A stretch of DNA of 64,000 nt, from the NCBI GenBank assembly GCA_018697095.1, contig JABHSG010000001.1, positions 186,169 to 250,168 of the forward strand, read 5' to 3'. Under the pieces are notes generated by a model, which was not told the origin of the DNA, searched no databases, and saw nothing but the letters and a program-made list of their open reading frames with translations. Position numbers and translations under genes: made by a program. Positions 10,010 through 18,868 of the stretch are shown here, piece after piece. Position 1 is the first letter of the stretch. Each line of letters opens with the position of its first letter. The DNA is from an archaeon. Its GTDB lineage: Archaea > Nanobdellota > Nanobdellia > Woesearchaeales > GW2011-AR9.

Positions 10010-12168
10010 TATTCAATCACAATCTCCGGACTACTAATTAGTCTACTATAATAATCTAAACTGGAAAGTAAAAGGTAATAATTTTCATCATTTGGATCAA
10101 GTTCTAATACATGAAACACAACTTGAGCGTCTTCAGCACTAATACTATCAAAATCAATCACCCAAGTTCCATCGTACCCACCAACCAAATCTTCATTTGT
10201 TGTAAGAATCACATCAACATCATATTCAAAGTCAGCTTCTGAAAGTACAGACACCAAACTTGATAAGAGTAAATCACTACTCCCATCATCTTCGCTCAAG
10301 TCAGGGGACACAATAAATTCCTCAGTATGAATTGCAGTGCGCGACTCAAAAGCTCCTAAAAATGAAAGTGCTAATTCTTCTGAATCATTTGAACTACCTG
10401 AATCTATATCTTGATCATACAAATTCAAAGTAATAAGTGCTGTTTCACCCTTATCAATCTCTTCTTCAAATTCAGCAATCTCTGTGCAAAGCCCATTTGA
10501 GTCTGGCACATCATCATTTTTACAATTATCAACATCTAATCTGTGTTTAATCACCTTAACTTTTCCAAGTTCAAAACTGTAAAGCGGTCTCAAGTTCAAA
10601 TGAATCTCCTTACCTTCTTCAGCAGGCACATATTCCCAATCTTCAACATAACCTTCTTTTTCTCCACGCATAATTCCACCACTACAATAAGGAAATAATT
10701 GTGTCATTCCCGCAGCATTACCTCGCTGTTCAAAATCATACTCGGTAGCCCCCATATCGCAACCATATCTAATACAAGTGTAACTAATATTTACATCCTC
10801 AAGAGGTTCAGTAATATGAACTCCAGTTCTATTATTTGCGACTAAACTACTAGTAAAAACAGTCATTGGGATTGTATATTGATTATTGTAACAATATTCT
10901 TCTAAGTCTACATTCACAGAACTAAGCCCGCTTTCCCTAGCATAAACTTCCCCACCACGATCTCCAAAATTTTTTAGCAAATGTACAGAAACACCATATT
11001 GCAAAGTAGCGCCAGTTTCAGTATCAGTTACTTGTACAGTTACTGGATAAACCACGTCATAAGTAAACTTCCAAGTTTGTAAACATACAAGTTTCAAAAT
11101 ATCTTGTCCACCCATTTGATTAGAATACATTCTATCTCCACTTCTTGGAGTAACTTGAAATGTGAACGGATTATTTTCTCCATCAAAACGAAAAACTACT
11201 GATGCATCATTATCCACACCTTCAACATTCCATTGATAATGACTTTGATAATAAGGAAACAAATCACCATACTCAGTAAAAGAAGTTCCTTCAACCCGTA
11301 AATTACGTAAATTTATTCTGAGCATTTCTTTCAAACTTTTCTGTGCTTGTGCAACGCTCCACTGTTTTACGCTACAACTAATATCAGTTCCAGCAACAGG
11401 AACATCTTCATGTTCAAGCGCAATCAAATCTTGAGTGATGTCTTCTAATTTTAATTCTGAAAGTTCGGCTTCAAGTACAGCAACTGCTGTATTATACATA
11501 TTTTCAAAGCGAACTGGGCTCTCAGCAGTGTGTTCAATTATTTCAGCAACAGTTTCTCCACTTTTATCCCGAATAAGTAAATTCCACCTTACATTAAATT
11601 CAGTAAAGGAATCTTGAAATTCGGTATCAGCAACAACATCACTATTTTCAATCAAATCATATTCAGCAGAAAACACATCTGTTTCAAACAAACAGTTTCT
11701 TACATTTTCTTCTAAATAATCGTCAATCTCCGCTTTAATTTGAGAAAGGCTTGGTAAATCTTGTTCATTTCCATAAGCCCATAACGGAACAGATAAAAAA
11801 TCACTTGCTGGAACATGCCAATTCAAATCATTTGTATAACGTTCAGGCAAATCAATATATCCACCTTGAAGTCCAGCTAGATAAAGCGCTTCTTCCCCAA
11901 CTTGTTGTATACAAGCTGTCACGAAATTTTCAACTTTACCTTTTTCTGTAGAAAAAGTTTCTTCTTGACCAAAACTAATTAATTCTGTATTAAGAACTAT
12001 AACTAAAGCAGTTGCGATAAGTAAAACTATCCCTAAAATAATGAAAACAGTTACCTGTCCACGCTTACTTTTGGGCCAATTAAACAAAGAAGTTTTCTCT
12101 AAACTATTTCTTTTTTTTACAAAAGACTTAGAGCTAACTCTACCATCACCAATTACTCTTTTTTGCAT
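10009..12168 (-). CDS. class III signal peptide membrane protein, surface operon leader gene
   Basis: About 719 residues from the ATG at 12168; a TTG at 12186 is the only upstream alternative in frame. Residues near 35-65 read KRGQVTVFIILGIVLLIATA, a Lys-Arg-Gly-Gln class III signal followed by a membrane helix, as in archaeal pilin-like proteins. The rest is an extracellular beta-rich region with scattered Cys, acidic stretches and no enzymatic motif that I recognise. A TATA box about 27 bases upstream of this ATG predicts an almost leaderless transcript and supports the start. It is the first gene of the operon that continues through 2409. Confidence 0.75.
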   Translation of the reverse strand: MQKRVIGDGRVSSKSFVKKRNSLEKTSLFNWPKSKRGQVTVFIILGIVLLIATALVIVLNTELISFGQEETFSTEKGKVENFVTACIQQVGEEALYLAGLQGGYIDLPERYTNDLNWHVPASDFLSVPLWAYGNEQDLPSLSQIKAEIDDYLEENVRNCLFETDVFSAEYDLIENSDVVADTEFQDSFTEFNVRWNLLIRDKSGETVAEIIEHTAESPVRFENMYNTAVAVLEAELSELKLEDITQDLIALEHEDVPVAGTDISCSVKQWSVAQAQKSLKEMLRINLRNLRVEGTSFTEYGDLFPYYQSHYQWNVEGVDNDASVVFRFDGENNPFTFQVTPRSGDRMYSNQMGGQDILKLVCLQTWKFTYDVVYPVTVQVTDTETGATLQYGVSVHLLKNFGDRGGEVYARESGLSSVNVDLEEYCYNNQYTIPMTVFTSSLVANNRTGVHITEPLEDVNISYTCIRYGCDMGATEYDFEQRGNAAGMTQLFPYCSGGIMRGEKEGYVEDWEYVPAEEGKEIHLNLRPLYSFELGKVKVIKHRLDVDNCKNDDVPDSNGLCTEIAEFEEEIDKGETALITLNLYDQDIDSGSSNDSEELALSFLGAFESRTAIHTEEFIVSPDLSEDDGSSDLLLSSLVSVLSEADFEYDVDVILTTNEDLVGGYDGTWVIDFDSISAEDAQVVFHVLELDPNDENYYLLLSSLDYYSRLISSPEIVIE

Positions 12169-12189
12169 GCATAAACTTAAACACAAAAT

Positions 12190-12206
12190 CGATATATAAA
12201 GATTGC
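12190..12206 (-). promoter_or_regulatory. TATA box/promoter of the surface operon
   Basis: On the minus strand the element reads GCAATCTTTATATATC. It lies about 27 bases upstream of the ATG at 12168, the spacing expected for a leaderless archaeal transcript. The 15 bases AGCAATCTTTATATA are identical to those upstream of the gene starting at 32135. Confidence 0.6.
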
Positions 12207-12321
12207 TTATTCGAGGCCAAAAATACTTTGAAATTTACTTAAAAAACATCAAAACAGTATAAAGAAGTTAGTAATAAAGTGGCAATAAAATTTATTCAAA
12301 CAAAAGCAAGTTAAATGCAAT

Positions 12322-12756
12322 CTAATATTTCTTCACATTACGCCAATAATAAGGTTGCAATTCAGAAAGTTTTCTAACCAAGAACCCACATTTATTCTCA
12401 GGGTCAGGAACTGCTATTTCTATATCACTTGCCTCAGAAAAGTCAAAGTTACAAAAAACCATCAATCTTTCTTGGCAAAGTCCACATGGACTAAACACAA
12501 CTGGTTTCTCTCCATTTTTACGACTTAAACAAATTGAAGCAACAACTTTTTCGCCAAGTTTCCAAGCCTCAGCAATAGCACCAGTTTCATGACACAAAAC
12601 CGCGCTTTCATTTTTATTAGGAACCTTTGTACTAATTAGAATCTTTCCACTTGCACATTTCATAGCTGCGCAACCTCCATCTGCTCCGTCAGGAAACCTA
12701 GAATCTAAAAAGAAAAGCGCAGCATCAAACAACTCTTGATTAAGAACCAAAATCAA
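12322..12756 (-). CDS. cytidine/blasticidin-S deaminase-like protein
   Basis: 144 residues, the usual length for small cytidine deaminases. The zinc site is visible: Cys55 and catalytic Glu57 in LCHETGAIAEA, and Cys91/Cys94 in SPCGLCQE. The CHETGAI version and the spacing look closer to blasticidin-S deaminase-like members than to the housekeeping CDA (CAERTAI). The family deaminates cytosine-type rings through a zinc-bound hydroxide. Its start overlaps the stop of cysS by four bases (ATGA), so the two are translated as a pair; with the DNPH1-like gene at 43711 it could serve nucleoside salvage. The substrate cannot be fixed from sequence. Confidence 0.8.
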   Translation of the reverse strand: MILVLNQELFDAALFFLDSRFPDGADGGCAAMKCASGKILISTKVPNKNESAVLCHETGAIAEAWKLGEKVVASICLSRKNGEKPVVFSPCGLCQERLMVFCNFDFSEASDIEIAVPDPENKCGFLVRKLSELQPYYWRNVKKY

Positions 12757-14195
12757 TTCACCCTAACAATTTCAAAACTACCATCAGGTTTGTCTTGAAT
12801 TTTATATCCAAGTGCGCGAACTTTATCTCTAAGTTCATCTCCTTTTGCCCAATCCTTAGCTACGCGAGCCGCCTGCCTTTTAGTTACAAGCACCGCCACT
12901 TCTTCTGGAACTTCAACTTCTTTTTTCTTCGCCCCTAAATCCAAACCAAAAACATTATCAAAATCCATCAATAAAATATATTTTTCATTATTAGATAAAT
13001 CATTATCTTTTAGTAAATCCCACACAAGAGCAACTACTTGTGGCATATTCAAATCATCAGCTATTCTGCTTTCAAAAACCTCTAAATATCCTAAAGCTAC
13101 TTCAGAAAGACCATCACGTCCAAGTTTATCTAAACTAACTCCAGCCCACTTCTCTTTCAAAGACCAAATTTTTTCTTGTAAACGCTTACGTGCAACTTTA
13201 GCTCCTTCAAGTGATTCAAAACTAAATGTTAACGGTTTTCTATAATGTCCACTAAGTAAAAAATACCTATAATCAAGACCACTAAATCCTTTCTCTTCTA
13301 GAGATGACAAAGACAAAAAATTTCCAGAGGACTTACTCATTTTCTCGTCTTTACCAAGGACTAAAAATTCTCCGTGCATCCAAGTTTTAACCCATGGTGT
13401 TTTACCAAAAGCTCCTTCTGCTTGTGCAATTTCATTTATGTGATGCACTGGTGCAAGATCCATCCCACCTGTATGGATATCAAATTGTTCTCCTAAATAT
13501 TTTGAAGCCATTGCTGAACATTCAATATGCCAGCCAGGATAACCAGTTCCAAAAGGTGATTCCCACTTCATTGCTTGCTCATCGAATTTACTTTTAGTAA
13601 ACCATAAAACAAAATCATGTGGATTCTTTTTGTTAGAGTCTCCTTCAACTCTAGCTTGAGTTTCACTTATTTTAGAAACATCAAGCCCTACAAGTTTTCC
13701 ATAATCACTTAGTTTTGAAGAATCAAAATATATATTTCCACCAGCTTGGTATGTTAAACCATTCTCTTGCAATTTTTCAATCATTGCAATTTGTTCTTTA
13801 ATATGATCAGTCGCTTTACATAAAACTGAGGCTGGCAATAGATTCAACTTTTTACAATCCAAAAGAAATGCATCTGTATAAAATTTAGCAACATCCCAAA
13901 CTGTTTTCTTCTCGCGCCTAGCACCTTTAAGCATCTTATCTTCGCCACTATCACCATCATCAGTTAAGTGGCCAACATCAGTAATGTTCATCACATGATT
14001 TACTTCATATCCAAAATAACTTAGCATTCTGCGCAAAAAATCATTGAATACAAAAGTACGTAAATTCCCAATATGTGCATAGTGATATACAGTAGGACCA
14101 CATGTATACATACCTGCTTTTCCACTAACTAATGGTTTAAATTCAGACTTTGACTTACTAGCAGTATTATACAAGTATATTTTATGTGAATCCAT
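12753..14195 (-). CDS. cysS: cysteinyl-tRNA synthetase
   Basis: 480 residues, standard for CysRS. Class I signatures are present: AHIGN (HIGH-like) within TCGPTVYHYAHIGN near residues 32-45 and KMSKS near 290. The zinc-site residues are visible as Cys32 in TCGPTV, Cys231 in GWHIECSAM and the HH of PVHHINE near 256. The protein charges tRNA-Cys. The downstream deaminase-like gene overlaps it by four bases. A TTTTATAG element lies about 25 bases upstream of the ATG. Confidence 0.96.
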   Translation of the reverse strand: MDSHKIYLYNTASKSKSEFKPLVSGKAGMYTCGPTVYHYAHIGNLRTFVFNDFLRRMLSYFGYEVNHVMNITDVGHLTDDGDSGEDKMLKGARREKKTVWDVAKFYTDAFLLDCKKLNLLPASVLCKATDHIKEQIAMIEKLQENGLTYQAGGNIYFDSSKLSDYGKLVGLDVSKISETQARVEGDSNKKNPHDFVLWFTKSKFDEQAMKWESPFGTGYPGWHIECSAMASKYLGEQFDIHTGGMDLAPVHHINEIAQAEGAFGKTPWVKTWMHGEFLVLGKDEKMSKSSGNFLSLSSLEEKGFSGLDYRYFLLSGHYRKPLTFSFESLEGAKVARKRLQEKIWSLKEKWAGVSLDKLGRDGLSEVALGYLEVFESRIADDLNMPQVVALVWDLLKDNDLSNNEKYILLMDFDNVFGLDLGAKKKEVEVPEEVAVLVTKRQAARVAKDWAKGDELRDKVRALGYKIQDKPDGSFEIVRVN

Positions 14196-14256
14196 ACATC
14201 CACTCCACTAAAGATACTATAAAAGTGCTTCGCCAAGAAAACAGCAAAATATGACA

Positions 14257-14838
14257 TCAATTCTGATTAAAATAATTAAGTAAAATTCCAATCACAGGTG
14301 CAGCAACGCCAACACTAACTCCAATAACAAATCCCATACCCAAAAAATAATCCATATTTGAAATGAGGTCCCTATTGTTATCTGAAAGTCGTAGATTTTC
14401 CATTTTTAATTTTGTCACATCAAGTACAAGATTCTGATTTCTTATTCCAATACTAATGTTTTCAATATCTGCCCTATACAATTCAACAACTAAACCATCT
14501 GATCTTTGTGTACCAAGTATTTCCATTTCTACAATTTGGTTCACATATGTTCTTTGTGCTTTCAAATAACCATCCCCCCATGCCATGTGAACAGCACGAG
14601 CTAATCTACAGTCATACTCATGTAGATTTAAATCTGACATGCCACCAGAAATAGACATAGCCATCCCATCTTTGAACCCTTGCGTATAAGAATTAACATT
14701 TCCAGAAAAATCATCAGTACCAACAACAGTATCAATATCCAAACCATGACCAGCTCCAACAGAGTCAGGCAACTCAAGCCAAGGATCAATTCCAAAATCA
14801 AAATTCAAGTGGTCAGAAATATCTAATAAGTAAGTCAT
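14257..14838 (-). CDS. hypothetical protein with C-terminal membrane anchor
   Basis: 193 residues, not recognised. There is no signal peptide; the N-terminal two-thirds is soluble and mildly acidic, a helical segment around 115-160 could be a short coiled coil, and a single hydrophobic helix (GFVIGVSVGVAAPVIGILL, about 168-188) ends the protein, so it looks tail-anchored with its bulk in the cytoplasm. It is transcribed separately from cysS and divergently from the repeat protein at 15020. Confidence 0.65.
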   Translation of the reverse strand: MTYLLDISDHLNFDFGIDPWLELPDSVGAGHGLDIDTVVGTDDFSGNVNSYTQGFKDGMAMSISGGMSDLNLHEYDCRLARAVHMAWGDGYLKAQRTYVNQIVEMEILGTQRSDGLVVELYRADIENISIGIRNQNLVLDVTKLKMENLRLSDNNRDLISNMDYFLGMGFVIGVSVGVAAPVIGILLNYFNQN

Positions 14839-14935
14839 AACCCAAAAAATATCTCTTTTTTTAAAAAACTAACATACAAAATTTGCATTCTAAGCATAAA
14901 AGTGGACTTATAATGCACATTTTTCCTTCTTTTGG

Positions 14936-14945
14936 CTTATATATC
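14936..14945 (+). promoter_or_regulatory. TATA box for the repeat protein gene
   Basis: CTTATATATC in an AT-rich divergent intergenic region, about 80 bases before the ATG at 15020. A purine-rich GGAAAGAGG follows near the start codon as a ribosome-binding site, so this transcript would have a leader of roughly 50 bases. Confidence 0.45.
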
Positions 14946-15019
14946 AAACTCTAAATCTACTTTCTATAACAAAAACAAAAAATCCTGCTCAAAAGAGATA
15001 GGAAAGAGGCAAATTAAAA

Positions 15020-16048
15020 ATGACAAATAAAAAAAGCATCACCAAAACTTCGCAGCGAAGCGAACGACGACTTACCAATTACGCAGGAATTGGAAAGAAA
15101 GTATTCGCTATTGGGGCACTTGGCCTTATGGCAGGAACATTAGCTACTAGTGCACTAGCAATTGACGATGAAAGTGTTGAAGATCAACAAAATGAAATGA
15201 TTCAAAAACACGCTCCACCACAATTTATGCAAGAAGAATCAGTGCAAGAAGCACTAGACTCAGGCGATTATGAAGCTTTTATTGAAGCAGCAATTGAGTT
15301 CGATGAAAACATTGAAGATAATATTAATGAAGAAAAATTTGAAGAAATCCTTGAAAAACATGCAATTCACGAAGAAATCCAAGAGGCTGTTGAAAATGAA
15401 AATTATGAAGCTTGGATTGAAGCCGCAAGTAAACTTCCAAGAGGAGAAAGTTTCACACAATTAATTGACGAAGAAGAATTTTCATCATTTATTGAAATGC
15501 ATAATCTGCATAAAGAAGGTGAAAAAGAAGCTGCACTTGAAATTGCAAAAGAACTTGGTTTAGAAGAAATCCGTGAAGAGATGAGAATCAACCTTGAAAA
15601 CAATCGACAAGAAAAGCATGAAAAACGAAGCGAAGGCCGCCAAGACCACAAACAAGCAGTTGACAATGCAATTGAATCAGGCGACTACGAAACTTTTCAA
15701 GAATTAATCTTAGATATGCCTGAAGACAAAAATCCATTTACAGATTTTGATGAAGCAGATTTTGAGAAACTAATGCAGCTCCATGAAGCTAGAACAAACC
15801 AAGATCAAGAAACTGCAGACCAGCTAGCGCAAGAACTAGGACTCCCTAGTCGCGAAGAGCACGAAGAAAGAAAAGAAAGGCGCGAAGAAACCCGTGAACA
15901 AAGAAAAGACCCAAAAGAAGAAGATGGAATTGAACCAAATGGTCAAGAAATTGAAAACCAAGTGATTGAAAACCAAGAAAACACAAAAGAAGACAAGCCT
16001 TCTTTTACAAAAAATGTAAGAGGGTTTTTCGGACGCTTCTTTAGGTAA
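15020..16048 (+). CDS. secreted acidic repeat protein
   Basis: 342 residues. A basic N-terminus is followed by a hydrophobic segment (about 28-47) ending SALA, a likely signal peptide. The body is Glu/Lys-rich and helical, with three diverged repeats beginning at about residues 74, 118 and 213. Each contains [SN]G/E-[DN]-Y-E-x-[FW], a Pro-containing turn in the second and third, an acidic F/E stretch, H, and in the second and third a closing A-x-E-L-G-L. Similar GDYxxW...ELGL repeats occur, in my recollection, in small secreted proteins of CPR bacteria and DPANN archaea. The C-terminus is highly charged and ends in a basic aromatic tail (FFGRFFR). Function unknown. Confidence 0.75.
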   Translation: MTNKKSITKTSQRSERRLTNYAGIGKKVFAIGALGLMAGTLATSALAIDDESVEDQQNEMIQKHAPPQFMQEESVQEALDSGDYEAFIEAAIEFDENIEDNINEEKFEEILEKHAIHEEIQEAVENENYEAWIEAASKLPRGESFTQLIDEEEFSSFIEMHNLHKEGEKEAALEIAKELGLEEIREEMRINLENNRQEKHEKRSEGRQDHKQAVDNAIESGDYETFQELILDMPEDKNPFTDFDEADFEKLMQLHEARTNQDQETADQLAQELGLPSREEHEERKERREETREQRKDPKEEDGIEPNGQEIENQVIENQENTKEDKPSFTKNVRGFFGRFFR

Positions 16049-16105
16049 GTAAGACAAACAAAACAAACATCTAGTTTGAACCACATCTATCCACACAAAA
16101 CCTCT

Positions 16106-16138
16106 AGGGGTCTTGGTACCACCCATGGCCCCTTTTTT
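16106..16138 (+). terminator. hairpin and T-tract terminator
   Basis: AGGGG (16106-16110) pairs with CCCCT (16129-16133) and is followed directly by six T. It lies 58 bases after the stop of the repeat protein gene. Archaea rely mainly on the U-tract, so the hairpin may be incidental. Confidence 0.45.
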
Positions 16139-16219
16139 ATTTTTAACAAACGATTATTCTATAATCTGTCTTCTACAAAAATCAAAAGATCTAAATACTA
16201 AAAAAAAATTACTTGTATA

Positions 16220-16471
16220 ATGGATAAACAAGACAAGATATTAATTTTCATTGTAGCAATAGTAGCAATAATTGGTTTATGGGTGATTATTAATCCAGAT
16301 CTTTCTTTTTCAAACACTGGAGAAGCAATAGCACAAGATACTCAAATCAAAGAAATCATTGGCGGAAAAGACACAAAAGCTGCATCTGACGGGGTTGTTT
16401 TTAAGACATCACCTGCATGGGAAACACAAGAACAGATTATATTACAAAGCATAAAAGAAATCACAAAATAG
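16220..16471 (+). CDS. small single-pass membrane protein, copy 1 of a tandem pair
   Basis: 83 residues: a short charged cytoplasmic start (MDKQDK), one membrane helix (about 8-26), then an exposed tail with NTGEAI at 32-37 and a conserved stretch through SPAW. The next gene is its duplicate, beginning four bases after this stop. No known family recognised; the layout (short charged start, TM, then TG-x-A-[IV]) also appears in the protein at 41912. An AT-rich TATA-like stretch close upstream suggests a leaderless or short-leader transcript. Confidence 0.7.
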   Translation: MDKQDKILIFIVAIVAIIGLWVIINPDLSFSNTGEAIAQDTQIKEIIGGKDTKAASDGVVFKTSPAWETQEQIILQSIKEITK

Positions 16472-16474
16472 AAA

Positions 16475-16726
16475 ATGGATAAACAAGACAGAATATTAAT
16501 GGCAATTGTAGTATTTGTGGCAATCATTGCACTAATTATAATCATAAAACCAGAACTTTCTACTTCAAACACTGGAGAAGCAATAGCACAAGATACTCAA
16601 ATCAAAGAAATCATTGGCGGAAAAGACACAAAAGCTGCATCTGATGGGTTTGTTTTTAAGACATCACCTGCATGGGAAGACATTAAACCAATAATTATTC
16701 AAAGTACAAAAATCAAAACAAAATGA
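16475..16726 (+). CDS. small single-pass membrane protein, copy 2 of a tandem pair
   Basis: 83 residues, the same length as the preceding gene and nearly identical from NTGEAI through SPAW. The membrane helix and the last 15 residues have diverged more. At DNA level, about 110 bases in the middle (16567-16676 against 16312-16421) differ at only about three positions, while the flanks differ more, which suggests recent duplication or gene conversion. Probably co-transcribed with copy 1. Confidence 0.7.
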   Translation: MDKQDRILMAIVVFVAIIALIIIIKPELSTSNTGEAIAQDTQIKEIIGGKDTKAASDGFVFKTSPAWEDIKPIIIQSTKIKTK

Positions 16727-16773
16727 ACTCATTAAATCAATACTTTTTTATTCTTCTTTGATAATGAAGCAAC

Positions 16774-18813
16774 ATGAAAAAATATGTTTTTACTTTCTCG
16801 CTGCTTTTCTTGATATTGATTATTCCATTCGCACTAGCAGATGACTTAGATACTGGCTTTCGTGAAGATATCGAGAATCTCTACCAATACGAATCACTAA
16901 CTGCAGATGTTACAATCACTGGAACATTCATTTTATCTAAAGAAAAAAGCACCTCCCGGTCAAGTGAAATCACAAGCAAAGTCGCTCTTTTTCCAAAACA
17001 AAATTTTTATCAAAATATTTTAGAACAAACCACTTCCTCTAATCCCAGCACTACAAAAGTAGAAAATGAAAACAATGAATTGATTTTTACTTGGAACAAT
17101 CCAAGTTTCACCACGTACAACTACCAAGTACAAACTTCTCTAAAAACAACAGAAGAAAACCATAGGCTAACAAAAGACATAACATACCCAATCACCCTTA
17201 CTCAAACTCAAATAAACGAAAATAACCTTAATGATTACTTAGCTGTAACTGACACAATTGATTGGGATAACACAGATATTCAAGCAAAAGCAATTGAATT
17301 ATCTCAAGGTAAAGATAATCTTTTTGAAGTTAGTTTCGCATTAGCCTCATGGGTTGAAGAAAATATCAACTACGATTTTACAACACTAAATGCACAAAGT
17401 TCTATCAAGGCAAGCAAAGTACTAGAATCAAAAAGCGGAGTTTGTGATGAAATGACATCTTTATTCATTGCCATGGCTCGGTCTCTTGGTATCCCTGCAA
17501 AGTTTATCTCTGGCTTAACTTACACAAATTCAGATCTTTTTAGTGAACCTTGGCAAGCACATGGATGGGCAGAAGTTTATTTTCCTGGTCACGGTTGGGT
17601 AGCTTTTGATCCAACTTTTGGCGAGTATGGTTATGTAGACGCAACACATATTCCTATGAAGCAAAGTAGTGACCCAACAGATTACTCTACCCTTTTTCGC
17701 TGGCTTGGTACTGATATTGATTTTGAAGACCAAGGTTTAGATTTTGATACTCAAATCACAAATTATGGAAATACACGAGAACAAAAATATGATCTAGAAG
17801 CAAATATTCTCTCAGAAACTGTCCAGTTTGGCAGCTACAACTTAATTTCTGCAGTGTTAGAAGATAATACTGGAACATATCAAGCGGCTACTTTAGAACT
17901 CTTTGCACCAGAAGAAGTTGAAATTTTGACTAGATACAAACAAAGTGAAATAATAAGGCACGAAGGTCAAACCGTTATTTATTGGTTAATTAAGGTTGAT
18001 GAAAACCTTCAAGATGGTTTTACTTACACTTTTCCATTTGTAATTCGTACTGAATCAGGAGAGTTATATGAATCATCATTTAAAGCTACTTCTGAAAATC
18101 AGTTTTATGAAAAAAATGAAATTGAAGAATTTATCCCTTCAGAAGAAACCCTTCTAGCTCTTGAAGCAATAGATATCACATGTGATTATAATAAACAAAT
18201 TCAAATTAATGAAGAGCAACCTATTACTTGCCAAATCAAAAATATTCAAACTGCAACTATCAATGGCCTAACTATCTGCCACGAAAAAGATTGTGAAACA
18301 AAAGACATTGAAGTTGATCAAACTATCAGTTTTGATTCCACAATAAATCTTGAAAACCCTGGTTGGAAAACTCAAACTATTACTTTTGAAAATAACGATT
18401 TTTCATACACAGCAGTGTTTCCAGTAGAAGCACTGGACTCCCCTAAATTAACTATTGAAATTGATTCTCCAAACATAGTAAACTTCCAAGATCAGTTTGA
18501 AATCACCTTAACAGCAATCCAAGAATCATTTGCACCAGCACAGCATGTTTCAATAGACCTTGAGATTGGAACTGGAACATACAATTGGCAAATAGAAGAA
18601 GAATTTAGTGGTGAAGAAGTGATAATGTTAGAATTAGACTCATCTAGTCTTGCAAAAACAAATACTATCACAATCAATTATTCATGGGAAGACAATCAAG
18701 GCAATTCTTACCAAGAGCAAACCAAAATAGATCTCAATGTCACTCCAAACACCACTATAGACAAATTAAAAATGCTAATTAACAAGCTCAGTATTTGGCT
18801 CACAAGTTTCTAA
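16774..18813 (+). CDS. secreted transglutaminase-like protein
   Basis: 679 residues. A signal peptide (about 1-22, ending FALA) is followed by a beta-rich region, a transglutaminase-like core (about 165-300) and a C-terminal Ig-like part. The Cys-His-Asp triad is visible: Cys224 in SGVCDEM, His263 in QAHGWAEVYF and Asp279 in WVAFDPTFG. Such cores act as cysteine peptidases or protein cross-linkers; which applies is unknown. No C-terminal membrane helix is evident, so it is secreted or held by its N-terminus. It lies 55 bases upstream of the cyclodipeptide synthase but that gene appears to have its own promoter. Confidence 0.8.
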   Translation: MKKYVFTFSLLFLILIIPFALADDLDTGFREDIENLYQYESLTADVTITGTFILSKEKSTSRSSEITSKVALFPKQNFYQNILEQTTSSNPSTTKVENENNELIFTWNNPSFTTYNYQVQTSLKTTEENHRLTKDITYPITLTQTQINENNLNDYLAVTDTIDWDNTDIQAKAIELSQGKDNLFEVSFALASWVEENINYDFTTLNAQSSIKASKVLESKSGVCDEMTSLFIAMARSLGIPAKFISGLTYTNSDLFSEPWQAHGWAEVYFPGHGWVAFDPTFGEYGYVDATHIPMKQSSDPTDYSTLFRWLGTDIDFEDQGLDFDTQITNYGNTREQKYDLEANILSETVQFGSYNLISAVLEDNTGTYQAATLELFAPEEVEILTRYKQSEIIRHEGQTVIYWLIKVDENLQDGFTYTFPFVIRTESGELYESSFKATSENQFYEKNEIEEFIPSEETLLALEAIDITCDYNKQIQINEEQPITCQIKNIQTATINGLTICHEKDCETKDIEVDQTISFDSTINLENPGWKTQTITFENNDFSYTAVFPVEALDSPKLTIEIDSPNIVNFQDQFEITLTAIQESFAPAQHVSIDLEIGTGTYNWQIEEEFSGEEVIMLELDSSSLAKTNTITINYSWEDNQGNSYQEQTKIDLNVTPNTTIDKLKMLINKLSIWLTSF

Positions 18814-18835
18814 AAGCAACAAAAAACGAGCATAT

Positions 18836-18844
18836 CTTTTTATT
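18836..18844 (+). promoter_or_regulatory. TATA-like box for the cyclodipeptide synthase gene
   Basis: CTTTTTATT is centred about 28 bases before the ATG at 18869 and no Shine-Dalgarno sequence is seen, consistent with a separate, leaderless transcript. Confidence 0.4.
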
Positions 18845-18868
18845 ACCACTTAGAAATTAACTACTAGT

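Noticed and set aside
2409-12168. Type IV pilus or archaellum operon
   Set aside because: Only pilin-like signals are present; there is no assembly ATPase, platform protein or prepilin peptidase.
16774-18813. Adjacent tailoring enzyme for the cyclodipeptide synthase
   Set aside because: The transglutaminase-like protein is exported and has no known link to diketopiperazine tailoring; kept only as a neighbour to test.
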